Source: Burkholderiales bacterium
GTDB lineage: Bacteria > Pseudomonadota > Gammaproteobacteria > Burkholderiales > Burkholderiaceae_C
Assembly: GCA_016213205.1 (NCBI GenBank)
Contig: JACRAZ010000098.1
Coordinates: 17,587-81,586 of the forward strand
Length of the DNA: 64,000 bases
Direction: 5' to 3'
The stretch's first letter is position 1. Every line of letters starts with the position of its first letter. The notes under the pieces are model-generated. The model was given only the letters and a program-made list of their open reading frames with translations, made no database searches and had not been told where the DNA came from. The translations under genes and the position numbers were made by a program. Positions 1-8,827 of the stretch are shown piece after piece.

Positions 1-176
1 ACCTCTACCACTCGGCGCTGGTGCAGAAACTGCTGCTGCCGGGCGTGCGCCGCGTCAACGACGTGCGGGTGTGGATCGACGGCGTCGAGCAGCCCGCGTG
101 CACCGATGTCGAGGTCGAGCCCGGCGTGCTGCTGACCAGCGGCGCGCACCAGCTCAGCGTGGTGACCGAACGATGA
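1..176 (+). CDS. Baseplate J-like protein of an eCIS, C-terminal end (partial)
   Basis: The frame is open from the window edge (codons from base 3) and stops with TGA at 174-176, giving about 57 residues. The visible tail contains a VRRVNDVRVWIDG stretch followed by an acidic 'DVEVEPG' strand and a final beta strand. This looks like the last domain of gpJ/gp6-type baseplate proteins of contractile tails. The stop overlaps the start of the next gene as ATGA, so the two are translationally coupled. The family call rests mainly on position: in Afp-like operons the J protein directly precedes the gpI-like protein. Too little is visible for certainty. Confidence 0.5.
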   Translation, partial: LYHSALVQKLLLPGVRRVNDVRVWIDGVEQPACTDVEVEPGVLLTSGAHQLSVVTER

Positions 177-2353
177 ACGCGCCCTACCTGCCGCCGGTGG
201 CGCGCGCGCCGCACGACCCGCGTTCGCGCATGCTGGACGCACGCCTGGGCTGGGCCGCGCTGGCGCTGCCCGGCGTGACCGGCGGTGTGGCGCAAGACCC
301 GGCGGACGGTGCGCTGGCGCTCGCGCCGCTGCCCGGCACCGGCCGGCTGCTGGCCGAGCCGGGCGGCGGCTTCGGCGGCCTGGTGCTGCCGCGCCATGCG
401 GTGCAGCTGGCCGACGGCACGCTGGTGCTGCTGGACGGCGCGCAGGGCCGGCTGTGGCGGCTGGACCGCTGCACCTGCCAGGTGCTGCCCTGGCCCTGCC
501 TGGATGCCGGGGGCCTGCGCGTGCCCGCCGGCGCGGCCGGCCTCGGCGCGGGCTGCGGCGAGCTCTACGCCGCGCTGCCGGCGCTGCAGCGGGTGCTCGT
601 GATCGACGCGTCGAACGGCGCGTTGCGTGCGGCCTGGCCATCACCACCCGGCGCGCCGCCGTGGGCACCGGTGCATGCGATCGGCGTTCACGGCGGCCTG
701 GTCGCGGTGGGTGATGCGGCGCGTGGCGGCGTGCACCTGTGCAGCCGGCGCGGCCGTGCATTGCGCTTCATCGGCGGCCTGGGCACGGTGCGGGCGCTGG
801 CGGCCGACCGGGCCGGCCGGCTGTACGTGCAGCGCGAGGGCGAAGCGGCGGTCGTGATCATCGACCTCGCCAGCGGCACCGTGCTCGGCCAAGCCACGCA
901 GCCCGGCGAGGTGAAGCGCCGCTTCGCGCCGCTCGGCCTGGACACTTCGCCGGGCGGCGCCATCGACATCGGGCCGCTGTGCGAGCCACCGACCGAGTCG
1001 CCCCGCTGGATCGGCCCCGACGGCCAGGCGCAGGCGGCACCAGCGCCGGCGCTGCCGTCGTACCCGGCGTCCGGTGCCTGGATCTCGGGCCCGATCGACA
1101 GCGGCGAGCACGGCTGCACCTGGGACCGCGTCACGCTTGTCGCCGACCTGCCGCCCGGCACGCGCGTGCGCCTCAGCGCCACCGCAGCCGATGCGCTGCT
1201 GACCGATGCCGAGCTGGCGGACCCCTCGCGCTGGCACGGCGGCGGCGAATGGAAGCACCCGGGCGACGCCGACGCCCTGCGTTGCGCGGCGGCGGACTGG
1301 ATGCTGTCGTCGGTGAGCGGACGCCACGGCTGGCTGCAGCTCGAACTCAGCGGCGACACCCGCACGACGCCGCGGCTGCATTGCGTGCAGCTCGATTTCG
1401 CGCGCATCAGCCTGCGCCGCTACCTGCCCGCGGTGTTCGGCGCCGACCCGGTGGCGGCCGAGTTCACCGACCGCTGGCTCGCGGTGTTCGACCGCGGGCT
1501 GCGCGACATCGAAGACCAGGTCGACCAGCAGGCGCGCCTGTTCGAGCCGCTGGCGGCGCCGGAGGACTTCCTGCGCTTCATCGCCACCTGGGTCGGCGTG
1601 GTGCTGCCCGCGGGCTGGCCGCTGGCGCAGCAGCGCCGCGTGCTGGCGGCCGCGCCGGCGCTGTACCCGTGGCGCGGCACCCGCGCGGGTTTCGCCGCGG
1701 CGCTGTCGCTGCTGCTGGGGCTGGACCGCTGGTCGGGCTACCAGCCGCCGAACGCCGCCTGCTTGCCCTGCCCCACCGGCGCGCGCCAGGCCGCGCGCTG
1801 GCGCGCGCCGCGCCTGCTGCTCGAGCACTACCAGCTCAGGCGCTGGATGGCCACCGGCCATGCGCGCCTGTCCGACGCCGCCAAGCTGTGGGGCGAGCGC
1901 ATCGTCAACCGCAGCCGGCTCGATGCCGACTTCCCGCTCGCATCCGGCGGCGGCGGCGGCGGCGCGCAACTGGGCGTGACGCAGTTGCTGACCGTGCAGG
2001 ACCCGCTGCGCGACCCGTTCCATGTCCACGCGCACCGGCTGTCGGTCTTCGTGCCCGCGGGCTGCGTGGCCGCGCCGGGCCGGCGCGAGGCGCTGCAGCG
2101 CTTCGTGGCGGCCGAGGTGCCCGCGCACACGCAGGCCCGGCTGGTCGTGGTGCAGCCGCGCTTTCGCGTCGGCGTGCAGGCGATGCTGGGCCTGGACGCC
2201 GTGATCGGCGTGCGCACGCGGGCGCCGGTGCTCGACGACGCCGACACCCCGCTCGGCCGCGCCACCGTGCTGCCCGCCGCCGGCAGTGCCTTCCCCGAAC
2301 CGCCGCGCGGCGCTGGCCGTCAGCGCGTCGGCCTCTCGACCGTCATCCGCTGA
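173..2353 (+). CDS. eCIS tail/baseplate protein with P2 gpI-like domain (TIGR02242-type)
   Basis: A 726-residue protein. The ATG at 173 is preferred over an in-frame upstream ATG at 71 because it overlaps the previous stop (ATGA). Residues about 40-320 are Gly/Ala-rich with repeated short strands ('GGLVLP', 'LADGTLVLLDG', 'GRLYVQREGE') like NHL/SMP-30 beta-propellers. Residues about 340-415 form a further beta-rich segment. Residues about 415-540 match the phage tail domain found in eCIS baseplates, with 'LPAVFGADP', 'FLRFIATWVGVVLP' and 'LYPWRGTRAGF'. In contractile tails gpI-type proteins join the baseplate wedge to the fibres. It is the second gene of a tightly packed operon, 13 bp before the next. 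Confidence 0.8.
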   Translation: MNAPYLPPVARAPHDPRSRMLDARLGWAALALPGVTGGVAQDPADGALALAPLPGTGRLLAEPGGGFGGLVLPRHAVQLADGTLVLLDGAQGRLWRLDRCTCQVLPWPCLDAGGLRVPAGAAGLGAGCGELYAALPALQRVLVIDASNGALRAAWPSPPGAPPWAPVHAIGVHGGLVAVGDAARGGVHLCSRRGRALRFIGGLGTVRALAADRAGRLYVQREGEAAVVIIDLASGTVLGQATQPGEVKRRFAPLGLDTSPGGAIDIGPLCEPPTESPRWIGPDGQAQAAPAPALPSYPASGAWISGPIDSGEHGCTWDRVTLVADLPPGTRVRLSATAADALLTDAELADPSRWHGGGEWKHPGDADALRCAAADWMLSSVSGRHGWLQLELSGDTRTTPRLHCVQLDFARISLRRYLPAVFGADPVAAEFTDRWLAVFDRGLRDIEDQVDQQARLFEPLAAPEDFLRFIATWVGVVLPAGWPLAQQRRVLAAAPALYPWRGTRAGFAAALSLLLGLDRWSGYQPPNAACLPCPTGARQAARWRAPRLLLEHYQLRRWMATGHARLSDAAKLWGERIVNRSRLDADFPLASGGGGGGAQLGVTQLLTVQDPLRDPFHVHAHRLSVFVPAGCVAAPGRREALQRFVAAEVPAHTQARLVVVQPRFRVGVQAMLGLDAVIGVRTRAPVLDDADTPLGRATVLPAAGSAFPEPPRGAGRQRVGLSTVIR

Positions 2354-2366
2354 ACCCGAGGACGCC

Positions 2367-4817
2367 ATGGGCCACTCCGAACTCCAGCACCACGCCTGCG
2401 CCGGCTGTGGCGGGCCGATGCCGTGCACGCCCTGCACGCTGTCGACGCCGCTGCGCAACCACTACTTCTTCGGCAAGCTGATGGACGTGCCCGACTTCGA
2501 GGTCGAGCAGCAGTACCTGGTCGAGAAGTTCCGCCGCCACCACGCGCGCCTGCACGGCAGCGGCGTGGTCTGCGGGCTCGAGGTGCTGCAGCACCCGAAC
2601 CCGGCCTGCCAGCCGCGCCACGTGATCGTGAAGCCCGGCATGGCCATCGACTGCTGCGGCAACGAGATCCTCGTGCTCGACGACGAGACGCTGGACCTGC
2701 ACGCCTTTGCCGCGGTGAAGGCGCTGCTGGACGAGGCCGAGCCGCAGGACCACCTGCTGCAGCTGTGCCTGCGCTACCGCGAGTGCCCGACCGAAGAGGT
2801 GCCGGTGCTGTACGACGAGTGCGGCTGCGACGACACGCGCTGCGCGCCGAACCGCATCCTCGAGACCTATGCGTTCGACCTGCGGGTCGACCCCGTGCTG
2901 CCCGCGCCGGTGCTGCCAAACGCGCCCGCGCTGCAATGGCGCGGCCCGCCGATCGCGCTGCCGGGTGCGCGCGCGCTCGCGGCCGACGCCGGCGGCGCAC
3001 GACTGTACGTGGCCGCCACGCAGGCGCCGAACATCGGTGTCGTGCAGCGCTACGACCTGGGCACGCTGCTGCCCTTGGCGGGCGCGCCGCGGCAGTTCAC
3101 GCAGCCGGTGCTCGCGATCACGCTGTCCGGCGACGGGCAACGCCTGTACGCCGCGGTGGCCGGCACGGCGGGCAACCCCGCGCGCTTGCACACCATCGAC
3201 ACCAGCTCGGACGCCGCCTTCCAGCAGGACCTGGTGCCCCCGCTCGACATCCCCGGCAGCACCGGTGCCGCCGCGCTGCGCCTGGTGCCGCTGCCCGCGG
3301 GCGGGCTGGTCTCGATGGCGGTGGCCGGCGCGTCCACCACGCTGCAGGCCTGGGATGCGGGCGCCGCGCCGGTCGCGGGCCGGCAGGCGGTGGTGGCCGC
3401 GGCACTGGCCGGCGGCGCCCTGCGCAGCGATGGCCGGCTGGCCGCGATGGCCGCCGGCGCGCTGCACCACTTCGACCCCACGGCCGCGGGCCTGGACCCG
3501 AAGACCCTGGCCATGGCCGCCGCGCTGGCGCCGGTGGACTTCAGCGTCGGCACCAGCACCGGGCCCGACGTGCTGGTGTGGCTGGAAGGTGGCGCCAAGG
3601 AGTTGCGCCGCGCCGCCGCCGACGGCAGCAGCCTGCACGCGGCCGCGCTCGGCGCGAAGCCGCTCGCTTTGTGGGTTACTGCCGGCGCGAACACTGCGAT
3701 CGTGCTCACCGACGACGGCGCCGCGACCCACGTGCGCAGCGCCGACCTGCTGCGCCTGGCCAGCGGCGCGGCCGATGTGCTCGGCCCGCCGCAGGCAGTG
3801 GGCGCCGCCGGCCGCGCGCTGGCGGTGGCCGGGCGGCTGTTCGTGGCCTACGCCGATGGCGTGGCGATCTTCGACATCCTGAGCACCGATTGCAGCGCGC
3901 ACCTCGACCCGCACGCCTGCCCCGGCTGCGACACGGCCGACTGCATCGTGCTGGCCACCTTCGCGCGCTGGCGGCCCGAACGGCGCCTGCTGGACCCCGT
4001 GGTGCCGGCCAGCGACCCGGCCGCCGATGCACAGGCCGGCATCGTGCGCATCGACACCCACACGCACCGCGTGGTGTTGCCGAGTGTGGCCGACCTCGCC
4101 GCCGCGCTGCGCTGCCTGCTCGCGCGCGGGCCGGGCGGCGGCGGCGAAGGGCCGCAAGGCCCACCCGGAGAGCAAGGCGAGCAGGGTGAGGCGGGCAAGG
4201 ACGGCCAGGACGGCGATCCGGGCCTCGACTGGGACCTGCCGCACATCTGCGATGTCAGCTGGATCCACGACAACCCGAACGGCCCGGTCGAGGCGCCGCG
4301 CGAGCTGGTCGTCACGTTCGACACCAAGGTGCTGAGCAAGGACCTGCACGACCGCAGCATCGTCGTGCAACTCGGCCGGCGCGAACGCAAGTTCAGCGAT
4401 GGCGAGGGCGGCAACGTCCTGGCGCTGATGTGCTGGTGCGACCTGGACCTGAACGACCGGCTCGAGCCCGGCATCACCGAGGAGCCGTGCAACGCGCGGA
4501 CCTTCCGGCGCAGTGGCGATCCGTTGGTCACCGCGTTCCGCATCCGGCTGCCGTCCACGCTGCGGCTGTTCACCGACGACGGCCGCATCCGCATCCGCGT
4601 GCTCGTCAAGGGCGACTTCGTGCGCGGCATCCACCACAAGACCGGCGAGCTGCGCGCGGTCGATGCCGACCACCTGCCGACGCTGGCGCCGCGCTCGCCG
4701 CCCCACCCGCCGCAGCCCGGCGTGACACCGGAGTGGCTGCAACCCGTCGACAAGCGCCACACCGGCGACGGCATCGAGGGCGGCACCTTCGAGAGCTGGT
4801 TCGACGTCAAGGTCTGA
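2367..4817 (+). CDS. eCIS-associated multidomain protein: anchor module, beta-propeller, collagen-like linker, beta domain
   Basis: An 816-residue protein. The ATG at 2367 has GAGGA just upstream. Residues 11-23 hold two CxxC pairs. Residues about 30-90 form a module (FFxGxL, then D, Y, R/H, GVVCGLEV, then PGMAIDCCG) that recurs in the next two genes. Residues about 190-520 have strand-turn repeats such as 'GDGQRLYAAVAG', suggesting a beta-propeller. Residues about 588-620 are collagen-like Gly-X-Y repeats ('GPPGEQGEQGEAGKDGQDG'). The last 190 residues begin 'ICDVSWIHD' and look Ig-like. I do not know a named family for the whole protein. Its location suggests an external baseplate or spike part. 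The shared module is read directly; attachment to the baseplate is inferred. Confidence 0.75.
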   Translation: MGHSELQHHACAGCGGPMPCTPCTLSTPLRNHYFFGKLMDVPDFEVEQQYLVEKFRRHHARLHGSGVVCGLEVLQHPNPACQPRHVIVKPGMAIDCCGNEILVLDDETLDLHAFAAVKALLDEAEPQDHLLQLCLRYRECPTEEVPVLYDECGCDDTRCAPNRILETYAFDLRVDPVLPAPVLPNAPALQWRGPPIALPGARALAADAGGARLYVAATQAPNIGVVQRYDLGTLLPLAGAPRQFTQPVLAITLSGDGQRLYAAVAGTAGNPARLHTIDTSSDAAFQQDLVPPLDIPGSTGAAALRLVPLPAGGLVSMAVAGASTTLQAWDAGAAPVAGRQAVVAAALAGGALRSDGRLAAMAAGALHHFDPTAAGLDPKTLAMAAALAPVDFSVGTSTGPDVLVWLEGGAKELRRAAADGSSLHAAALGAKPLALWVTAGANTAIVLTDDGAATHVRSADLLRLASGAADVLGPPQAVGAAGRALAVAGRLFVAYADGVAIFDILSTDCSAHLDPHACPGCDTADCIVLATFARWRPERRLLDPVVPASDPAADAQAGIVRIDTHTHRVVLPSVADLAAALRCLLARGPGGGGEGPQGPPGEQGEQGEAGKDGQDGDPGLDWDLPHICDVSWIHDNPNGPVEAPRELVVTFDTKVLSKDLHDRSIVVQLGRRERKFSDGEGGNVLALMCWCDLDLNDRLEPGITEEPCNARTFRRSGDPLVTAFRIRLPSTLRLFTDDGRIRIRVLVKGDFVRGIHHKTGELRAVDADHLPTLAPRSPPHPPQPGVTPEWLQPVDKRHTGDGIEGGTFESWFDVKV

Positions 4818-4828
4818 GGAACACGACG

Positions 4829-6604
4829 ATGAGCACGATCACCGATCTCCACCGCCGCCGCCGCGCCAGCAGCGTCGCCCACTGCGCGCCGCGCGAAGCG
4901 CCGTGCAGCACCTGCGGCATGCTGGAATGCCTGTGCCGGCCGCGCTTCTTCGCCGGCCAGGTGCTGAGCGCCGACGACCTGAACCGGCTCGACGCCTACA
5001 TCCGCGGCAAGCACCGGCTGCACAACCGCCAGCTGCACGGCTGGGGCGTCGTCAATGGCCTGGAGGTCACCTGCGCGCCCTGCGGCAACGGTGTCAACGT
5101 CGGGTGCGGCTACGCGATCTCGCCCTGCGGCGAGGACATCGTCGTCTGCGACACGGTGCCGGTCGATGTCTGCGCGCTGATCCAGCGCTGCCTGCCCCGG
5201 CTGCCCGAGTGCGACCCGCCGCGCCCTGGCGCCCTGCCCTGCCCCGAGGGCGAGCAGGAATGGGTGCTCGCGATCCGCTACGCCGAATCGCCCACGCGCG
5301 GCGTGCAGCCGCTGTACGGCAGCGCGCCGGCCGCCTGCGGCTGCGGCAACGCCGGCTGCGGCGGTGGCTGCGGCTGCAAGGGCCAGGCCGCACCCGCGTG
5401 CCCGCCGGCCCGGCCGCGCGGCGCGCCGGTGCAGTGCGAGCCCACCGTGGTGTGCGAGGGCTACAGCTTCGAGGTCTACCGCAAGCCCGCGCGCCAGCGC
5501 GGCGACGACAAGCGCGACGACGAGTCCGAGCTGCTGCGCCGCATGCGGTGCTGCATCGAGGCGCTGATGGACGGCGCACCAACCCTGCCCGACGGCTCGC
5601 CGACCAGCAACCCCGCCGGCTGGCAGAACTGGGCCGTGCGCTTCAAGGCGCACCTGCTGATGCGCCTGTCCGACCGGCCCGGCACGCACTGCGACCTGAT
5701 CGCGCGGCTGCAGGCGCTGCACCTCCCCGGCAGCAACGATCCGCAGGGCCTTGGGGGCGCCATCGAGCTGCTGTGGCTGGTGGCGCTGGATGCGATGCTG
5801 AACTGCCTGTGCTCGGCGCTGCTGCCGCCCTGCCCGCTGCCCGATCCCGATGGCCGCGTGCCACTGGCCACGCTGCATGTCTCGGGCGGCGATTGCCGCG
5901 TGCTGCGCATCTGCAACTGGTCGACCGAGCGCCGCATCGCGCTGACCTGGCCGGCCATCGAGTACTGGATGTCCGCGGTGCCGATCGTGGACCTGCTGCG
6001 CCAGCTGCTGCAGGACGTGTGCTGCTTCGACGTCACCCGCCTGCTGCGGCGCGGCGACCGCAACCTCCAGGACGGCGTCGACAACCCGGCGGTGGTGGGC
6101 GGCGCTGTGATCGGCGGCGGGGTGCTCAGCGGCGTCCTGTCCGGCGGCCCGGCGCCCGACATGGCGGCACACGAGGCGTCGATGCTGCGGCTGAACCCGC
6201 TGGCCCGGTCGTCCGCGCGGCTGGACGCGTTTGCGCACACGGTCGCGCAGGCGCTGAGCTCGCCGGACCGCACGGTCTCGGCCGGCGATCTGATGCAGGG
6301 CCTGCTCGGCGGCCGCGGCAAGGCAACGCTGCGCACCGAGGACATGCCTGGCTGGCTGCTGGACCACCAGCTCGCGCGGCCGCTGGCGGCGCTGCTGGGC
6401 GGCAGCGTCGGGTCGCTGCTCGAAGGTGGCGTCGCATCGCTGCGCGACGGTGGCGCGGCGCCCGAGCGCGACAGTGGGCTCGCGCAGCAGTTGAACGAAC
6501 TGGCGGCGCGCGTGCAGGCGCAGCAGGCCGTGATCGACGAGCTGCGCAGCGCGATGGCCACGAAGCCGGCGTCGCCGCCGCCCGCCCAGCGCGGCCGCAA
6601 GTGA
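4829..6604 (+). CDS. eCIS-associated Cys-rich protein with the same N-terminal module
   Basis: A 591-residue protein starting 11 bp after the previous stop, with TGAGGA as ribosome site. Residues about 19-36 hold five Cys. The shared module follows at about 37-105 (RFFAGQVLSADDL, Y, LHGWGVVNGLEV, SPCGEDIVV). A second Cys cluster at about 170-192 has nine Cys in a Gly/Ala stretch ('CGCGNAGCGGGCGC'), unusual for an extracellular particle protein. Residues about 230-400 are mostly helical with further Cys. The C-terminus (about 545-580) is probably a short coiled coil ('LNELAARVQAQQAVIDELR'). Function is unknown; operon position implies a structural eCIS part. Confidence 0.72.
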   Translation: MSTITDLHRRRRASSVAHCAPREAPCSTCGMLECLCRPRFFAGQVLSADDLNRLDAYIRGKHRLHNRQLHGWGVVNGLEVTCAPCGNGVNVGCGYAISPCGEDIVVCDTVPVDVCALIQRCLPRLPECDPPRPGALPCPEGEQEWVLAIRYAESPTRGVQPLYGSAPAACGCGNAGCGGGCGCKGQAAPACPPARPRGAPVQCEPTVVCEGYSFEVYRKPARQRGDDKRDDESELLRRMRCCIEALMDGAPTLPDGSPTSNPAGWQNWAVRFKAHLLMRLSDRPGTHCDLIARLQALHLPGSNDPQGLGGAIELLWLVALDAMLNCLCSALLPPCPLPDPDGRVPLATLHVSGGDCRVLRICNWSTERRIALTWPAIEYWMSAVPIVDLLRQLLQDVCCFDVTRLLRRGDRNLQDGVDNPAVVGGAVIGGGVLSGVLSGGPAPDMAAHEASMLRLNPLARSSARLDAFAHTVAQALSSPDRTVSAGDLMQGLLGGRGKATLRTEDMPGWLLDHQLARPLAALLGGSVGSLLEGGVASLRDGGAAPERDSGLAQQLNELAARVQAQQAVIDELRSAMATKPASPPPAQRGRK

Positions 6605-6614
6605 GGAGCTGACG

Positions 6615-8825
6615 ATGGACACGCTGTTCGCCGAACGCCCGCACTTCTTCGAGGGCCAGTACCTTGGCGCCGCCGACCTGGCGGTGCTGCTGGACTACCT
6701 GCGCGAGCAGGCCGCGCGGCTGCGGCTGGCGGGGCGCAGCTGGGGCGTGGTGTCGGGGCTGGAGCTGGTGCAAGGCACCGACCCCGGTGGCGCGATCCAG
6801 TACACCATCGCGCCCGGCATCGCGATCGACGGCCACGGCCGGCTGCTCGCGCTGCTGCAGCCCACGCGGCTGGATGCGGGGCTGTTCGCGCTGCAGCCCA
6901 GCGGCCTGGTCAATGTGTGGCTGCGCCACAGCGAGGCCTCGGCCGGAGGCGTGCGGCCCGGCTTCGAGGTGTGCGACAGCAGCGACGCCTACGCCCGCGT
7001 GTCCGAAAGCGTGGTGATCGAGGTGGGCCTGCGGCAGACCGTCGCGCAACGCGAGAGCGGCGTCGAGTTGGGCGGCAGCCTCTACACCGACGCGCGCGAC
7101 GCGCCGGGCACGCTGCTGCCAGGCCGCCCGCTCGCGTTGGACGGCAGCGTCGGCGCGCAGCTGTTTCCGAACGACGACGAGCCCACCCATTGGCTGGTGC
7201 CGCTCGGCCGCGTGGCGTGGACGCAGGGCGCACCGGGCGCGTTCGCGGCCGCCGATGCCACGGCGCAGAAGCTGTCGCTGATCTTCCGCCGCCAGGCCGG
7301 CCTGATCGCCGAATCGCTGATCGCCGCTGGCGGCCTGCTGCGCCTGCGCGCCCGCTGGACCGAACGTGAAGCCGGCAAGACCGGCGACCAGCTTGCCGCG
7401 GCCGCGGCCCCGCGCGAGCGCGACCTGCAGAGCTGCCACCAGCGCATCGAGCCCACCGAGGCCATCTGGCTCGAGGAGCACACGCGGCTCACTGGCGACC
7501 TGCGGCTGCACGGCCGGCGTGTCGAGTGGCAGGCCGAGGGCGGCACCGACTACGCTGCCGGCGAGCCGGTGCTGGGCCTGCGGCGCGCCGCGGCAGCCAA
7601 TGCGCTGGGCGGCCAGGACCTGCAGCTGCTGCTGGGCAGCGGCGCGCCCGGGCCGAGCCGGCTGGTGGTGGGCGGCGCGGTGCTGCAGCCGGCGCCGGCC
7701 GACCCCTGCCGGCCCGAATTCGACTTCACCGCCGGCGTCGTGGTGCAGCACGATGCCAAGCTCGGCGTGGGCACCGCGGACAGCCCGCTCGTTCACCCGC
7801 TCACGGTGCGGGTGACCGGCGCGCAGCAGCAGGCGCTGGCGCTGCAATCGGCCGCGGGCGTGGTGACCTGGCAGATCAACACGCTGCCCGGCGCGCCCGG
7901 CTTCAACCTGACGCAGGCCGATGCGACGCAGTCCAACCTGTTCGTCGCGCCGACCGGCCAGGTGGGCATCGGCACCAGCACGCCGCAGGCCAAGCTCGAT
8001 GTGCGGGGCGTGCCGGCGCCGCAGGGCAACCCGCTCGGTGCGGGCAAGTGGCTGCAGGCCGGTGATGGCGGCGACGCGGGGCGCGTGTGGCTGCAGTACG
8101 GCCCGCAGCTCGCGCCGCTGATGGTGATGAGCGACTTCGACGACCCGCCGCGGCTGCAGTTCCAGCAAACCGGCAATGGCACCGAGGAAGCACCGCAGTT
8201 CTCGAGCTGGATCGGCCTGGCCGGGCAGAACTCACCCGACCTGGCGCTGTTCGGCGGGCGCGTGGGCATCGGCACCCTGGCACCGCAGCGCTCGCTGCAT
8301 GTCGAGGGCGTGGAGGTGCACTCGGGCGGCGCCGGTGCGGGCTTCTCGTTCGCCAACCGCGGCAGCGGCTTCGTCAACCTGCCGCCCGCCGGCGAGCGCT
8401 GGGTGCTGTATGCGACCGGTGGCGTTGCGCGCCTGTGGTCGGGCGACGACAAGCTGAGCCTGGACACCAGCGGCAACCTGCGCTTCGGCCCGACGCTGCG
8501 CTACCACGCGGTGGGCTCGCCGGACAACGTGCGCATGCTGTGCGGGCGCGTCAACGCGCTGGGGCCGACGGTGGGCACCGACTGGTTCGTCACGCATGTG
8601 GGCACCGGGGTGTACCTGGTGAGCTTCGTGGTGCCGTTCACCGCCGTGCCGGTGATCACCACCACGCTGGTCGATCCGCTGGCCGAGGACAACGTGATCT
8701 GCGTGCGTGCCGTGTCGGCCAACAGCTTCACCTGCGTCGTGCGCGACATCGACAGCGGCGCGCCCGATGGCAGCACGCCGCAGGACTCGGGCTTCAACTT
8801 CGTGGCCATCGGGCCGCGCCCCTGA
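6615..8825 (+). CDS. Putative eCIS tail fibre protein
   Basis: A 736-residue protein. The N-terminus (about 9-75) is the third copy of the module (HFFEGQYL, DL, Y, SWGVVSGLEL, PGIAIDGHG). Residues about 390-640 contain 'KLGVGTADSPLVHPLTVRV', 'GQVGIGTSTPQAKLDVRG' and 'GRVGIGTLAPQRSLHVEG'. These are the short beta repeats (VGIGT-x-P-x-x-x-LxV) typical of trimeric phage tail fibres and S74-type adhesins, but the S74 peptidase motif is not obvious. The last 90 residues form a beta-rich tip candidate. Its place corresponds to the Afp13 fibre, the receptor-binding part. The fibre-like repeats are seen; receptor binding is inferred. Confidence 0.75.
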   Translation: MDTLFAERPHFFEGQYLGAADLAVLLDYLREQAARLRLAGRSWGVVSGLELVQGTDPGGAIQYTIAPGIAIDGHGRLLALLQPTRLDAGLFALQPSGLVNVWLRHSEASAGGVRPGFEVCDSSDAYARVSESVVIEVGLRQTVAQRESGVELGGSLYTDARDAPGTLLPGRPLALDGSVGAQLFPNDDEPTHWLVPLGRVAWTQGAPGAFAAADATAQKLSLIFRRQAGLIAESLIAAGGLLRLRARWTEREAGKTGDQLAAAAAPRERDLQSCHQRIEPTEAIWLEEHTRLTGDLRLHGRRVEWQAEGGTDYAAGEPVLGLRRAAAANALGGQDLQLLLGSGAPGPSRLVVGGAVLQPAPADPCRPEFDFTAGVVVQHDAKLGVGTADSPLVHPLTVRVTGAQQQALALQSAAGVVTWQINTLPGAPGFNLTQADATQSNLFVAPTGQVGIGTSTPQAKLDVRGVPAPQGNPLGAGKWLQAGDGGDAGRVWLQYGPQLAPLMVMSDFDDPPRLQFQQTGNGTEEAPQFSSWIGLAGQNSPDLALFGGRVGIGTLAPQRSLHVEGVEVHSGGAGAGFSFANRGSGFVNLPPAGERWVLYATGGVARLWSGDDKLSLDTSGNLRFGPTLRYHAVGSPDNVRMLCGRVNALGPTVGTDWFVTHVGTGVYLVSFVVPFTAVPVITTTLVDPLAEDNVICVRAVSANSFTCVVRDIDSGAPDGSTPQDSGFNFVAIGPRP

Positions 8826-8827
8826 CG

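Noticed and set aside
3848..6622. 924-codon antisense open frame across two eCIS genes
   Set aside because: It spans two plus-strand genes with clear shared modules and has shadow-like composition and no ribosome site.
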